From Lepraria neglecta (taxonomy: Eukaryota; Ascomycota; Lecanoromycetes; Lecanorales; Stereocaulaceae): a stretch of 64,000 nucleotides of DNA. The position numbers and the translations under genes were made by a program. Positions 10,431 through 21,379 of this stretch are shown here, in pieces. Numbering within the stretch: position 1 is the first letter of the stretch; each line of letters starts with the position of its first letter. The notes beneath the pieces were generated by a model that ran no database searches, was not told where the DNA came from, and saw only the letters and a list, made by a program, of their open reading frames with translations. The DNA lies in contig CM065647.1 in assembly GCA_033220425.1 (NCBI GenBank), positions 1,054,001-1,118,000 on the forward strand. The letters run 5' to 3'.

Positions 10431-10640
10431 GCTTTCGATTTACTATTTGGGATTATTAACGCGTTAGCTATCTACTAAGACAATTCGTTAAAGTTAAGCG
10501 AGGAACGTTGTAGGCGCGGGCTACGGCGCGTATACTTGGAGATATATTATTATAAATAGCTTCAATGGCTTAAAGAATTCTAGCTTCCTAATTACTTTTA
10601 TAGTTGGGTAGCATTTTTATATTTTATTGAAAGTCGCGTT
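10431..10640 (-). pseudogene. P1 pogo/Fot1 transposase, N-terminal part
   Basis: The minus-strand reading gives the N-terminal helix-turn-helix region of the transposase (ARIL-AIEAIYNNISPSIRAVARAYNVPRLTL), of the HTH_psq/CENP-B type, continuous with the part at 1850-3152 once the LTR element is removed. A nearly identical stretch lies uninterrupted in P2 near 22960-23120. Confidence 0.82.
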
Positions 10641-10648
10641 TTCGTAGG

Positions 10649-10695
10649 AGCACTGGCCAACTAGGGGGTGTGGCCAACTAGGGGGTAGATTACGT
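10649..10695 (-). repeat. P1 right terminal inverted repeat
   Basis: Inverted partner of 1574-1620, with the same internal duplication, followed by the TA target duplication. Confidence 0.85.
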
Positions 10696-10697
10696 TA

Positions 10698-10870
10698 ATA
10701 GATCTAAATAGGCCTTAAAGAGTAAGCCAAAGGGTATAAGAAGAAGATTCCCGCTATACTAATATAGAAAGATATAGTTATAATTAAAAATTCTACTACT
10801 AAAGAGGAGGTAATAGAAATTAAGAAAGGGAGGTTAGGGAGGCCACGGAAGCTTCCGATACGATTCTAGT
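10698..10870 (+). pseudogene. Fot1/pogo transposase, C-terminal segment 2
   Basis: Continues the Lys-rich reading broken at 1573 and ends with a GRPRKLPIRF stretch, the usual last motif of fungal Fot-type transposases. From 10871 to about 11079 I see only AT-rich sequence that may include the lost right end of this element; no gene. Confidence 0.7.
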
Positions 10871-11079
10871 AGTTATAGTAGTAGTTATATAGATTAATAT
10901 TAATTCAATCTATCTCTAGTACAGATTTCAACTCCATATATATATTAGTTATAGTAGGATTTGAAATTTGGCTTGCTAATATATATTTGGTAGGGGTATA
11001 CGTATAGTAGGACCGTGCGCGTACTGGGGCTTACTCCTATAGTACTAAAATTGCGTAATAACGCCGTCGACGTTACTAG

Positions 11080-12697
11080 GGTCTACACTCGGAGTTAGAA
11101 GAAAAAGATGCCTTTCCCTTCTAGGAATGTCCTATAATTTGGCAATTTTCGCCGGGGGGTTGCGTGTAAGCCACTTGGACAGATTGTGTACCTAGAAATT
11201 CAATGTCGTCGCCGCTAGGAATGCCGCCGTCGACCCCCGAGTACGCGGAAGCCTCTAAGGCCTGCCGACCTTCTGGAAAATTTAGTTGCGAGAATTCAGC
11301 AGGTCTATTCTCAGCCTCTTGCGTTATAATCTATTTGTGCTTCTTAATTCTAGATTGCTCAAGAGACTAAGCATATCTTCTATTACGTTCCACCGTCTCC
11401 GCTTAGTCCGCTACCTCTCGTCTAGTCATAGCACGCTAGCGGCGACTTTAACCCTTTTTGTAAAGCAAAGCCTCTTTAGACTTCTTCGCAACCGTAAAAG
11501 AGTTAGGTAAATCTATCTCTCTTCTCTTATCGTACTTTGCCTATAGCCTCGCTATTAGAATAGCTTGCTCCTAGGCAAACTCTTCTACTTGGTAAGTATC
11601 TCTTATCTTCTTATAGTACTCTATCGAATTTAGTATTATCTTCTCAATAAGTACTATACCCCGCCGTTTAAATTTATTACCTAGTAAGCTTCCCTACTAC
11701 TCGGTAGACCTCTTAATATTATCGCCACGGTTACTACTACTACTATCGTCGCTGTTAGAGTCGCTGGACCCCTCTATAGCATTCAAATTTTGGTAGTCCT
11801 CTACCGAGATAGATGGATCTAGAGACATCTCCTAATAAGCAACCACTTCTAGAGCTTTAAATAGCCACCGAGGATGTATAAGAGAGATCGGAATAGGGAT
11901 GTCGCGGCGGCAAATATAATATAGCCAATATTTGCAAGGCAGGCCAAATTGTCTAGGTAAGTCGCATGTATAAGAATAACGACCTTCTAGCGGTACGTCT
12001 ATAAGGTTATCTTCTACGTCGAAAAACTATATCTTTGCTATATTCCACTAAACTATTAATAGATTAATCGCTTGGTAGGTAATATATCGAGAGATCTCGC
12101 TAAAAGCCTCTCTACTACCGTTAATAGAAGAAGGTAAGCCTCTCTTCTAATCATTCAGCTAACTCGTATAAGTAAGTACTAGGTCCTCTACCTCCTCTGC
12201 AATCTTCTAAACCGATATTCTAATTGGTATATATCGATTGGTAACCCTTTTAATAATAGGATGCATGCTCTCGCCCCTCTACGTCGATCGATATCCTAGA
12301 TTTGGAAGAAGTCTTGTATAAATAGTAATGAATTCATGTTCTTGGCGTATATAGAATATACTAATATAGTCGAACTCCTTTATATAAAGCTTCTCGCAGA
12401 GATTTTGTCTATTTATAGTAATATTAGAGACTATAGGTAAGTTAATCCATATCTAGACCGTAGAAGTAAATAGTTTTTTTGCCTCTGCTGGATATCCTAC
12501 CTTAGTAAGTCTTTTCTTTATAGCCTCCGCCGTATACTAGTTATATAATTATAGTATGTAATCGTTCCCCGCCTTATCCATTTCGGCGGTAAGTCTCTAG
12601 GCAATTTCGACACCTGCTTCCGAGATAGTAAGATTTTACCTCTTTGTTATAGCGGCGGTGAGTCCTACGGCAAAATCTCTAAGTAAAATAGCGGGGC
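11080..12697 (-). pseudogene. MULE (Hop-like) transposase, C-terminal part
   Basis: Minus-strand reading with RIP stops. It includes a segment near 12240-12330 (HEFITIYTRLLP) and a SWIM-type zinc finger near 11900-11985 (DLPRQFGLPCKYWLYYI, followed by IPISLIHPRWL), characteristic of fungal Mutator-like transposases. It then runs into an acidic Asp/Ser tract near 11720-11760 and a charged C-terminus. The catalytic and N-terminal parts lie at 19457-20530, on the other side of the inserted element B1; both halves abut the duplicated CCCGG. Joined length would be about 900 residues, similar to Hop-like proteins. Confidence 0.78.
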
Positions 12698-12702
12698 CCC
12701 GG

Positions 12703-13214
12703 TGTTACGAACCACGTTTGCGTGCTGTGTATCGTATATAGATTGATTCTCAATAGGGATGGAGGTGTAACCAACAAGAGGTAAAGTAGGCTTCAATGTA
12801 ATACTAAGCGGGTCTAGTATATAATTAGATAATATATATTCAGTGCCTAGCCTAAGAGATCTATCGTATATAGTAGATAATTGAATAGCAAGTTAAGTAC
12901 GATGCTCCAAGTAGTAAGCAGTACTCTGTATATATAGATATACGAAATCCATACTAAGTATTCTTGATCGCACTGATCGTACTGATCGCATCTGCGCTCA
13001 TTACGACCACTGCGCTCATCGCTTAATATGCCAAGCCTTCCTAATCGCACTGATCGCCCTGATCGTATCTGCGCTTATTGCGACTACTGCGCTTATCGCT
13101 TAATATACTAAGCCTTCAGGGTCTATCTAAGTCGGATACTAATTCGTCGACTCGAACTATAACAGGCGCTACGCTCTATAAGCGTATCCCTGATTATATT
13201 TCCTAATTATAATA
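12703..13214 (-). repeat. B1 3' LTR (512 bp)
   Basis: Contains a 77-bp tandem duplication, each unit starting with two or three GATCGCACT-like 10-mers and ending CTTAACATGCCAAGCC-like, plus the motif GTCCGAGTCGGA in RIP-altered form near 13130. Partner of 18940-19451. Confidence 0.92.
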
Positions 13215-13279
13215 TTAGTTCCCTCTCCTAGATTTCTCGTCCTAAGAAACTATCTATCCTTTATACTACCCCGACGTAC

Positions 13280-13826
13280 TAAATATTCAGATAAACTAAC
13301 CGTCCGCCGAACGGTACTGGCTAGTAAGCTAAACGAAGTTATTATACGGCCGTACTCCCGATATATTACCAGCGGTAAATAGTACCTGATAGGTATAGGG
13401 TCTAATAGATATTCTAACTATATAGATAGTAGTAGGAAATATAACCTTATAGTATTACCCCTTGAAATATATTATATTAAGACGGAATGAAAGGAGGCGT
13501 AGTTATAGTTAAAAAATATACGCGAAGAGCTTAAGGATTATATATAAAAATTAATAGAGGAATCTATACGTCTTTAGACTATACTAATACGTCTTTAGAT
13601 ATAGTACGAATATCTTAAAAATAAAAAACGGAAGGTTATAGACTAAGAGATATAGAATATTAAAGAGTTAGAAGAAGACTAGTAGTCTATCCCAAGTATT
13701 CCTAATAACTAGATATTTAATATCTCGTCCGAACAATTTAGCTTCCTAGCTAAAACTAATTGGTCCTCCTTCCCGATCGTTCCCGGAACTCCTATAGAAG
13801 GTCCTAGCAGTTCCGGAGGTTCCTAA
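13280..13826 (+). pseudogene. Antisense zinc-cluster ORF of B1 (decayed)
   Basis: On the strand opposite gag-pol, between the end of pol and the 3' LTR. A single reading runs through with stops only at Trp/Gln/Arg-type codons. It starts with VRRTVLASKLNEV, then the cysteine-cluster region (13347-13460, Cys changed to Tyr at several positions), then a long charged helix-rich segment containing LKNIREELKDYI and KNKKRKVID, then a Ser/Pro tail. The less damaged copy in B2 shows the cysteine spacing. It ends tail to tail with the chromodomain end of pol. Function unknown; DNA binding is inferred from the cysteine pattern. Confidence 0.6.
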
Positions 13827-16800
13827 GAGGTTCCTAGGTATTTTCGGTATCGTTGTACCCTTTCTATTTAACTAGATATTTCTAATTAACCTAATTTAGA
13901 ATCCTCTTAACCTCGAACTCTATTTCTTCTTCGATATTATAATAAAATATTTCTTATAATAGTATATTTAAGTCCGCTAGTTCTAAGAGTAAGATATAGA
14001 ATACCGGATATACCTTAGCGTTAGGTAGAAGCTCGAGTTTATAGTTAATAGGTCCCTTTACCCGTTTAATTAAGAATAGTCTAACCTTAATATAATCTAG
14101 TTTCTTGCTTAGTCTCGTTATTCTTATATTTTTTATTAGGAGGTATACTTTATCCCCCTCTTTTAGCTAAGGAATATTCTTTCTTTTCTTATTAACCTAT
14201 TCCTTTAACTTACTATTTAAGCTTTTAATAGACCTTTATATATCCTTATATAAATTCTTAAACTCTTCTACCTTAACTAAGGCTTTTTCTATATTAGGTC
14301 CTTTCCTTAGATCTAGAAATATATTTATATTCTTTCTATAGTTAGTAAAGAATAGTATTAATCTCGTTATATTTAATATCTTATTATTATATACTAGTTA
14401 TACTATTAGAAGTAGTAAAACCTAGTTATCCTATTTCTAGTTTACGTAATATCTTAAATATACTTCTATTATCTAGTTTATATATTTAGTTTATCTATTA
14501 GTCTATAGATAGTATACCGTTAATATCTAAAGTTTAGTTCTAATTACTACTATAAGCGTTCTCTAGTAGTTAGAGGTAAATAAGTTATCTCTATCGGATA
14601 TTATTAAATATAGTATACTATAATCTCTTATTAGTCTATCGAGTAGTATAAAGGCTAACTAATCTACTTTATAGGTTTCTTTGAATAGTATTATAATTAT
14701 ATACTTTATTAACTTATCTATAATAACTATAATCGAGTTAAAGGTATTTTATATAGCTAGATCCTTTAATAGTAGTAGCTTAACTATAAAGTCTATTATA
14801 ATATTATCCTATAGTAACTCTAGTATAGAAGTAAACTATATTTATCTATACTTGGCGTATCGTATAGCTTTATTCTACTAGTACTCGATATATTCCTTAA
14901 TATATTATTTAATACGCGCTCGAAGCTTCGGCACCGCGTATCCTTATCCTAGGAGTTCTATAGTCTTAGATACCCCTAGGTAACCTTATAAAGGGTTATC
15001 GTAGTTATCCCTAATTACTTCTTCAACGTATATATTAGTCAAGTAGGTCTTATCCTAGTATTTAAGTAATACTAAATCCTATTGATCCTTCCTTAGGTTT
15101 ATTATAAATATATTATTATTATAGACCTTTACAATCTTATTAGTTATATTAGGTCCTAATATATAAAGGGTTATAGCTAATACCTAGTATAGTACTAATA
15201 ATCCATCCGTCTCCTTCTTTAGGATTAGTTATTCTATAATATTCTTCTCTTCTATATAGTCCAATCGCCTACTAAAGGTATCTACTCGACTATTATCTTT
15301 TCCTAGGGTATAGATTATCTTGAACTTATATTAACCTAATAGTTCTAACTATCGAACCTATCTTCTATTTAACTCTTTCGTTATTATAAAGTTAAGAAGA
15401 TTCTTATAATCCGTAAAGATAGTTAGGTCTAAGCAGCTTTCTACGTATACTCGCTAGTTCTATAATATATATACTACGGCAAGTAGCTCCTTATTGTATA
15501 TATTATAGTTCTATTCTACTACTAATATCTTCCTTAAATAATAGGCGACTAGATACTATTTTTAGTCTTTTATTTAATATAGGTATACTCTAATTACAAG
15601 ACCTAAGGTATCTGTTTTAATACGGGCCGCTATATTAGCCTGAAAGGTATAGAGTACTAGTAGATCTATATATACTCTCTTTAATATATCGAATGATTTC
15701 TATTAGTCTTTCCCCTATATAAATCCAATATCTTTCTTTATAATATCTATTAGAGGTAGTACTTTCTTTAAGTAGCCCTCGATAAACTTCCTATTAAAGT
15801 TAGTAAATCCTAAAAAGCTTTATACTACTTTGACGTTCTATAGTATAGGCTATTCCGCTATAGCTTTAATCTTCTCTAGGCTTATACTAATACCTTCTAT
15901 ACTAACTACAAATCCTAGAAATTCTACCGACTATCGATAAAATTCGTACTTTTCTAGTTTAAGAAGAAGTTTCGCTTATAATAGGCATCCGAGGATATTC
16001 TATATATACTCTATATATTCTTTCTTATTCTTAGAATAAATTAGTATATTATTAAAGTACGCTATCGCTATTTAATCTAAGTATACTTATATAATATTAT
16101 TAATAAGTATTTAGTAGGTTACTAGTGCGTTAGTAAGTCTAAACGGTATTACTAGATACTTATAGTAGCTATATCTTGTTCGGAAGGTAGTTTTCTATTC
16201 TTCGCCTTCTTTTATCTAAATTAGATTATATATACCTCTAAGATCTAGTTTAGTAAATATTCTTGCTTTCCTAAGCCGATCCTATAGCTCGCCAATATTA
16301 GGTAAAGGGTATCTATTCTTGATTATAATATCGTTCAACTTTTAATAGTTGATATATAGTCTTAGACTTCCGTCCTTCTTTAGTATAAAGAGGATTAGGT
16401 AATCTACTAGTAATTTAGATTCCCGAATAAATCCCTTTTTAAGGTTCTCGTTAATATACCCGCGAAGTACCTTAAGTTCCTTTTCTAATAATATATAAAT
16501 AGGTCTAAATATCGGCTATTTACTAGGTTCGAGTTTAATCTTATAATCCTATAGCTAGTACCTAGGTAATACTTCTATATTCGTCTCTTCCTCGAATAAG
16601 TATACCTATTTACTATAATCCCGAGGGATAGAGAGTATATTAGTTCCTCTCTTATCTCTTACTTTATTATCCCGCTAACCTTTACTAGTAACTATAGAGT
16701 CGGACTACCCTTTTATACCGTCCTTATACGAAGCTAAGGTAATATATACCTCGACCGGTCTTCGGTTTAACTTCTTATCTATTACTAAACGCTACTAATA

Positions 16801-18900
16801 TATAGGTATAATCCTAGTAATATTGCCGGATTAATTCATCTTGAGTACTCCTCGAGCCTAATTAATTATTAGGTTATACTTCTTTAACTAAAGTATTCCT
16901 AAAATTATATAATAGATAGCTATCCTAATAATATTAAAGGTAATCTCCTTATAGTAGCGCTAAATTATAATAGGTAACGAAAGTATCTCTTTATCTACCT
17001 TTTCTGTTAATAGTATTAACCTATTAGCTATCTAAAGATTATACTACTACGACTTCTTTTATTCTAGTTATTCGTACTAAGTCTCGCGAGATAAAGTTTC
17101 TAGTAGCTTCAGAATCTATTATCGTAACGGTCCGCTATCTATTAATAATTACTAGTATCTTTATATATATATCGTATTACGCGGAATATAGATATTATTT
17201 AGGGGTTAATATATTAATCTCCTTATAGCTACCTCTACTATAAAGGATTACTCTTTTCTCTATATAGGGAGGAATCCTATAAGTTATTTCTCGAACTTGT
17301 ATTTCTTATAGTTATTGTGTAAATATACGTACTATTACTATAGGTAGTATTAGTTTACCTTTAGACTCTAACGTCTTATTTGGTTTTAGTAGTATATCTC
17401 TTTCTCGTCTCTCTTATATAGAAAGTAGCTTAGTTATTATTTTCTTACTAAGTGCTAAGAGTATCTATTATCCTTATACTTATAGTACTAATAATTACTA
17501 TAGGATGATTTTATTAGAACTCCTAGTTCCTTTCTACGGTTAATTCTATAATAGTCGTAACTATTTTCTATATACTATCTCTAGTAGACTTCCTTATATT
17601 CAGGGTAATAGTAGTTATACCTAAAGTCTAAGATACTAAAATTGTTCTAGAATCCTTTTAGTCTTTCTTCCTCTAAGTATTCCTTTCTCTCCTTAGATAT
17701 AGTAGATCTAGGTTTAGATATTATCGGTAGTTCTTTTCCTTTAATTATAACCTCCTATTCCGATTCTTCCTTATCCTAATCCTACTTAGGTTACTTTCCC
17801 TAAGTATTACTACTATCCCTAATATATAGCTTTCCTATCTAAGTATTAGCTTTATTCGTAAAGCTATTATTAGAGAACTCCTCGTCTCCTAAATTAGATT
17901 CTCCGTCTAGTTACTAACTATAGACTTTATTCTATATTAGTAAGATTCTACTAGAATTACTATCCTAGTCTCGTACCTTTTCTAGTACGTTTAGCTACTA
18001 TTAATATACTATATTTTTCGACTTGTAGTCTCTAGCGAAGTAGCCCGATTTACTATAGCTATAATATATAAGTATTTTCTTTCTACCCCCTTATTGCTTC
18101 TTACCCCTAGCTAGCCCCCTAAAGGCCTATTTACCTTTCTTCTCCGTAAAATCCAGTTCTATTAGTACTAGTCTATAAGGGTTATATTCTTTATATTCTA
18201 GGTAATAGCTCCTTAACTTAGTAAAAAAGCTTAAGTATCCTATTCCGCTAACTCCTCTATTATACCTTTTCTCTATAGTCCTTTTAAATAGCTTATTATT
18301 AATTTTAATTACTTCTTTAATTAGTTTATTAAGGGTATCTAAGATAATCCCTAACTTTATAAGTTTATCCTTAATATTATCCTTTAGACCTCTTTAGTAT
18401 ATAGTTATTAATATATTATTATCCTAGTTAGTCTTTACTATATACTACTAAAACTAAATTAAATACTCTAATATAGACTTCTTCTAAATTAAGTACTAGA
18501 TAGTTTATATTACTATATTAACTTTATTAGATAGTCCGAATATATAGTAGATTTCGAGTCTAAATATAGCTATACTCTCTATCTACTACTTGATTTCTAT
18601 ATTATTATCGTCTTCTAGTTCTTCTATATACTTCTTTAGAAACGGGTTAACCTACTTCTAGGCTCTTCTTTCTAAGTAAGTAATAGCGAAGGTTAGATAT
18701 CGCTAAGTAGGTATATAGTCCCCCTAGAAAGCCAGGTATAAACTAACCTAAGATAGCTATCCCTCGAGCTTATCTCTTTCTCTATAGTATAAGTTAGGCT
18801 AGGCTATCTTAATATATCTACTAGTTCCTTTATTAATAGTCGAGCGTCTCTATTATTATTATCCGCTCCCTCCTAAGGAACTTAGGGTATTAGCCCTAGG
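13740..18900 (-). pseudogene. B1 gag-pol (decayed, chromodomain type)
   Basis: Minus-strand reading with numerous RIP stops. From 5' to 3': gag with a zinc knuckle near 18030-18065 whose Cys/His are now Tyr/Ser (YYSYSKSGYFARDY), protease near 17090-17125 (IIDSEAT, Gly to Glu), RT near 16030-16210 with a damaged FNNILIYSKN active-site box, RNase H and integrase, and a C-terminal chromodomain near 13850-13950. None of this can be translated now. Confidence 0.88.
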
Positions 18901-18939
18901 GTCTCTTAGTATAGTATTTATCCTTAAGGGTACTTAAAG

Positions 18940-19451
18940 TGTTACGAACTACGTTTATATACTATATATTATATATAGATTAATTCTTAATAGGGATAGA
19001 GATATAACTAATAAGAGATGAAACAGGCTTTAATATAATACTAACCGAGTCTAGTTTATAATTAGATAATATATATTTAGTGCCTAGCCTAAGAGATCTA
19101 TCGTATATAGTAGATAATTGAATAGTAAGTTAAGCACGATGCTCCAAGTAGTAAGTAGTACTCTATATATATAGATATACGAAATCTATACTAAGTATTC
19201 TTGATCGTACTAATCGCACTAATCGCATCTGCGCTTATTGCGACTACTGCGCTTATCGCTTAATATACCAAGTCTTCCTAATCGCACTAATCGCCCTAAT
19301 TACATCTACGCTTATTGCGACTACTACGCTTATCGCTTAATATACCAAGCCTTCAGGGTCTATCCGAGTCGGATACCGATTCGTTGACTCGAACTATAAC
19401 GGGCGCTACGCTCTATAAGCGTATCCCTAATTATGTCTTCTAATCGTAACA
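18940..19451 (-). repeat. B1 5' LTR (512 bp)
   Basis: Same features as the 3' LTR. The bases just inside on the element strand read CTTTAAGTACCC (CTTTGAGCACCC in B2), the primer-binding position, but do not resemble a tRNA 3' end (no TGG). Confidence 0.92.
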
Positions 19452-19456
19452 CCCGG

Positions 19457-20530
19457 TAGGTATTATAAAAGAATAATTCTTTTATATATATATTCATGAA
19501 AATAAACGCCTCTATTGATTCCGAGCTAATATAGTAGTAGGTAAAGGAAAAGCTCTTTAGCGTATTGGTAACGTATACTAAGATAGAGAGTAGTAGCTTA
19601 TTCTTATTAGTATTGAATATTACGTCGGTAATAGCGATAAATCCACTTGCAAATTGTCTTGCTATACGAATTTAAGCTGTATTATAGAAGAAGAAATAGT
19701 CGATTTGTTATTTCTAACGTATATTCTACTCGATAATATACGACTCCTTGATACGGATATGAAAGCCTTTATCTTCGAGTACTTTAAGTGTAAATCTAAC
19801 CTCTTCTTATAGCGTTCTCTTTGCCCCCGTCCTTATAAGGTTGTAGTATTCTTTCGGTAAGACTCTTAGACCTTTTAACGTTATAGCCTACTTTGCTACT
19901 AAGAAGGATATTGATATAGTACGGAGATTAAGCCTATATATATAAGCCTTAGCACGGTTAGGGTCTCGGGAGTAGTACTCTAGTAGCGAAAAAGGGTCGT
20001 CTAGTATCTTATAGTTATAAGTACTATCGATAATAGTAAGTCTCTACTCCGCATCCCTTTTATAGTATATAATACGTATTTTATATAGATACCCATGCTA
20101 CCGTAGAGTCTAGTTAGGCCGTGCTCTTTTCTTCTCCCTAGGCTTCTCTTTATTCTTTCTAGTATCCCGTATCTTTTTGCCGTAGCGACTACATTTTAGA
20201 ACCACCTAAGTTCTCTTCTTCACCTTATATAAGGTAATTACTACCGCAAAGCCTTGCGTGTATATATAGTCCTGATATCGAATGTGTCTATTCTCCGCGT
20301 CCAAGACTTCTTCGCCGGTATTAGGGGGGCGGCGGTAAGTATCAGGAAAGGCGGCAAAAGCACGTCTCTTGCGGTCGGCGAGGGTAGTAGTATATACAGG
20401 TATAGTAGGCAGGGCGGTAGGCAGGGACGTGTCTATAATAGTAGAAGAATTTCGAATTCTACGGTAGAGAGGCTAGGAGGCCTACCTAGCTAAATTAAGC
20501 GAATCGACGGCGGCGGCAAGGTAGGCGGCG
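19457..20530 (-). pseudogene. MULE (Hop-like) transposase, N-terminal and core part
   Basis: Minus-strand reading from about 20530 down. An N-terminal FAR1-like DNA-binding region (YTQGFAVVITLYKVKKRT near 20190-20245, then a basic stretch) is followed by the DDE core beginning ITDVIFNTNKNKLLLS near 19610-19660, equivalent to the first catalytic Asp region of MULE transposases. RIP stops are frequent. The reading runs into B1 at 19456 and resumes at 12697. The plus-strand open frame at 20254-20493 is a shadow. Confidence 0.78.
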
Positions 20531-20600
20531 ACTATATCTAATAGGGGAAAGTACCGGCGGCGAGTACTATTAGGGCGAAAATTTGGTAGAGGGAATCTAA

Positions 20601-20728
20601 TTAGGCTAGGCGGCTTGGCTGCTACTTATTACCCCTTTAGCTCCTCTATATTTAGCTTCCTCCTTTAGATTCCATATTATCGTCTATTCTACCCCTATAA
20701 CTTGACTCTAGGCCGGCCCTTGATAGTA
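20601..20728. repeat. 128-bp direct repeat, copy 1
   Basis: Nearly identical to 23282-23409, beginning AGGCTAGGCGGCTTGGCTGC and ending GCCGGCCCTTGATAG, in the same orientation. The two copies bracket 2.5 kb that includes P2. No matching flanking duplication is evident, so these could be LTR-like ends, a MULE end, or two copies of a small dispersed repeat. Confidence 0.7.
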
Positions 20729-20814
20729 TATAGAATCTCTATCGTTGACTGGCGATGTAAAAATACCAATACTACGCTCCCACGGTAGTTGAGCTAAAAC
20801 ACTACTCCTAATAT

Positions 20815-20905
20815 ACCCCCCGCCCTCGTGCGCTTGTCAGCGAGGTAAAACAAACGGTAGGGCTCGTGAGCTAGTCAGCGAGTCTAAATAAACGACGTGG
20901 AAACT
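20815..20905. repeat. Dispersed GC-rich repeat with internal duplication, copy 1
   Basis: Two degenerate units containing CAGCGAGKYWAAAYAAACG and GGCTCGTGAG. The same composite block recurs at 25545-25625. Confidence 0.65.
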
Positions 20906-20906
20906 A

Positions 20907-21085
20907 GTAAGCCTACTTGAACGGCACCTCGATTAGACTAGGGAAGCGCCCCATATCTAGTAACAGTAAGCCTACTTCAATAGCATCCCGATTCGTCTAG
21001 GGAAACGCTCTATTCCTAGTACCGATTCGACTAGGGACACGCCCTATACCTAGCAATAGTAAGCCTACTATAATAGCAACATTGA
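20907..21085. repeat. Imperfect 59-bp tandem repeat
   Basis: GTAAGCCTACTT-type starts at 20907, 20966 and about 21059, each followed by an ATTMGWCTAGGGAMRCGC block. Otherwise 20730-21180 holds no coding signal that I can support. Confidence 0.6.
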
Positions 21086-21181
21086 CAACCCGTGTTAACG
21101 ATCCTCAACACATTCAATTCGTCCGCCTACCGCTCGATAGCCCCTTCCTACTATTCGACCTACGATTACGACCCCTATAAG

Positions 21182-21379
21182 GCGATGGCAACGCTAGACT
21201 AGGATAACTTAGCCGGTAATGGCAATACTAAGCTAAAGCAAGAGCTAGGAAACTTGGTGGACTATATAGAGTAGATTGCGGTAGAATATATAGACAAGCG
21301 ACGACAAGATATTGGAAAATATAGTTAGCTATACTAGGCACTTAGCAACGTAGACGTTGCTTACTAAGAGAGGAGGGTA
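21182..21379 (+). pseudogene. Unidentified coding fragment interrupted by P2
   Basis: A plus-strand reading with only Trp/Gln-type stops (ATLD-DNLAGNGNTKLKQELGN and a helical segment ending near AY-ERR) runs straight into the TA where P2 inserted. I do not recognise the family. Confidence 0.4.

Larger units (their letters stand above)
1574..10695 (-). mobile_element. pogo/Fot1-type DNA transposon P1, split by LTR element A1
   Basis: The ends are inverted repeats beginning ACGTAATCTACCCCCTAG, flanked by TA on both sides (1572-1573 and 10696-10697), the target duplication of Tc1/mariner/pogo elements. The transposase reads on the minus strand. Removing the nested LTR element (7,273 bp) and its 5-bp target duplication leaves 1,844 bp, exactly the length of the uninterrupted copy P2 at 21380-23223. 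P1 sits inside the C-terminal Lys-rich region of an older pogo transposase, giving three nesting levels. It is decayed by RIP but several GC-rich patches survive. Confidence 0.9.
12703..19451 (-). mobile_element. Chromovirus B1, full length, RIP-destroyed
   Basis: Element of 6,749 bp with 512-bp LTRs (12703-13214 and 18940-19451) beginning TGTTACGAACYACG and ending AACA/AATA, and target duplication CCCGG at 12698-12702 and 19452-19456. It interrupts the MULE transposase. Gag-pol is on the minus strand and heavily RIP-mutated. An extra plus-strand reading lies between pol and the 3' LTR. Near-identical architecture occurs in B2 and in part in B4. Confidence 0.93.
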
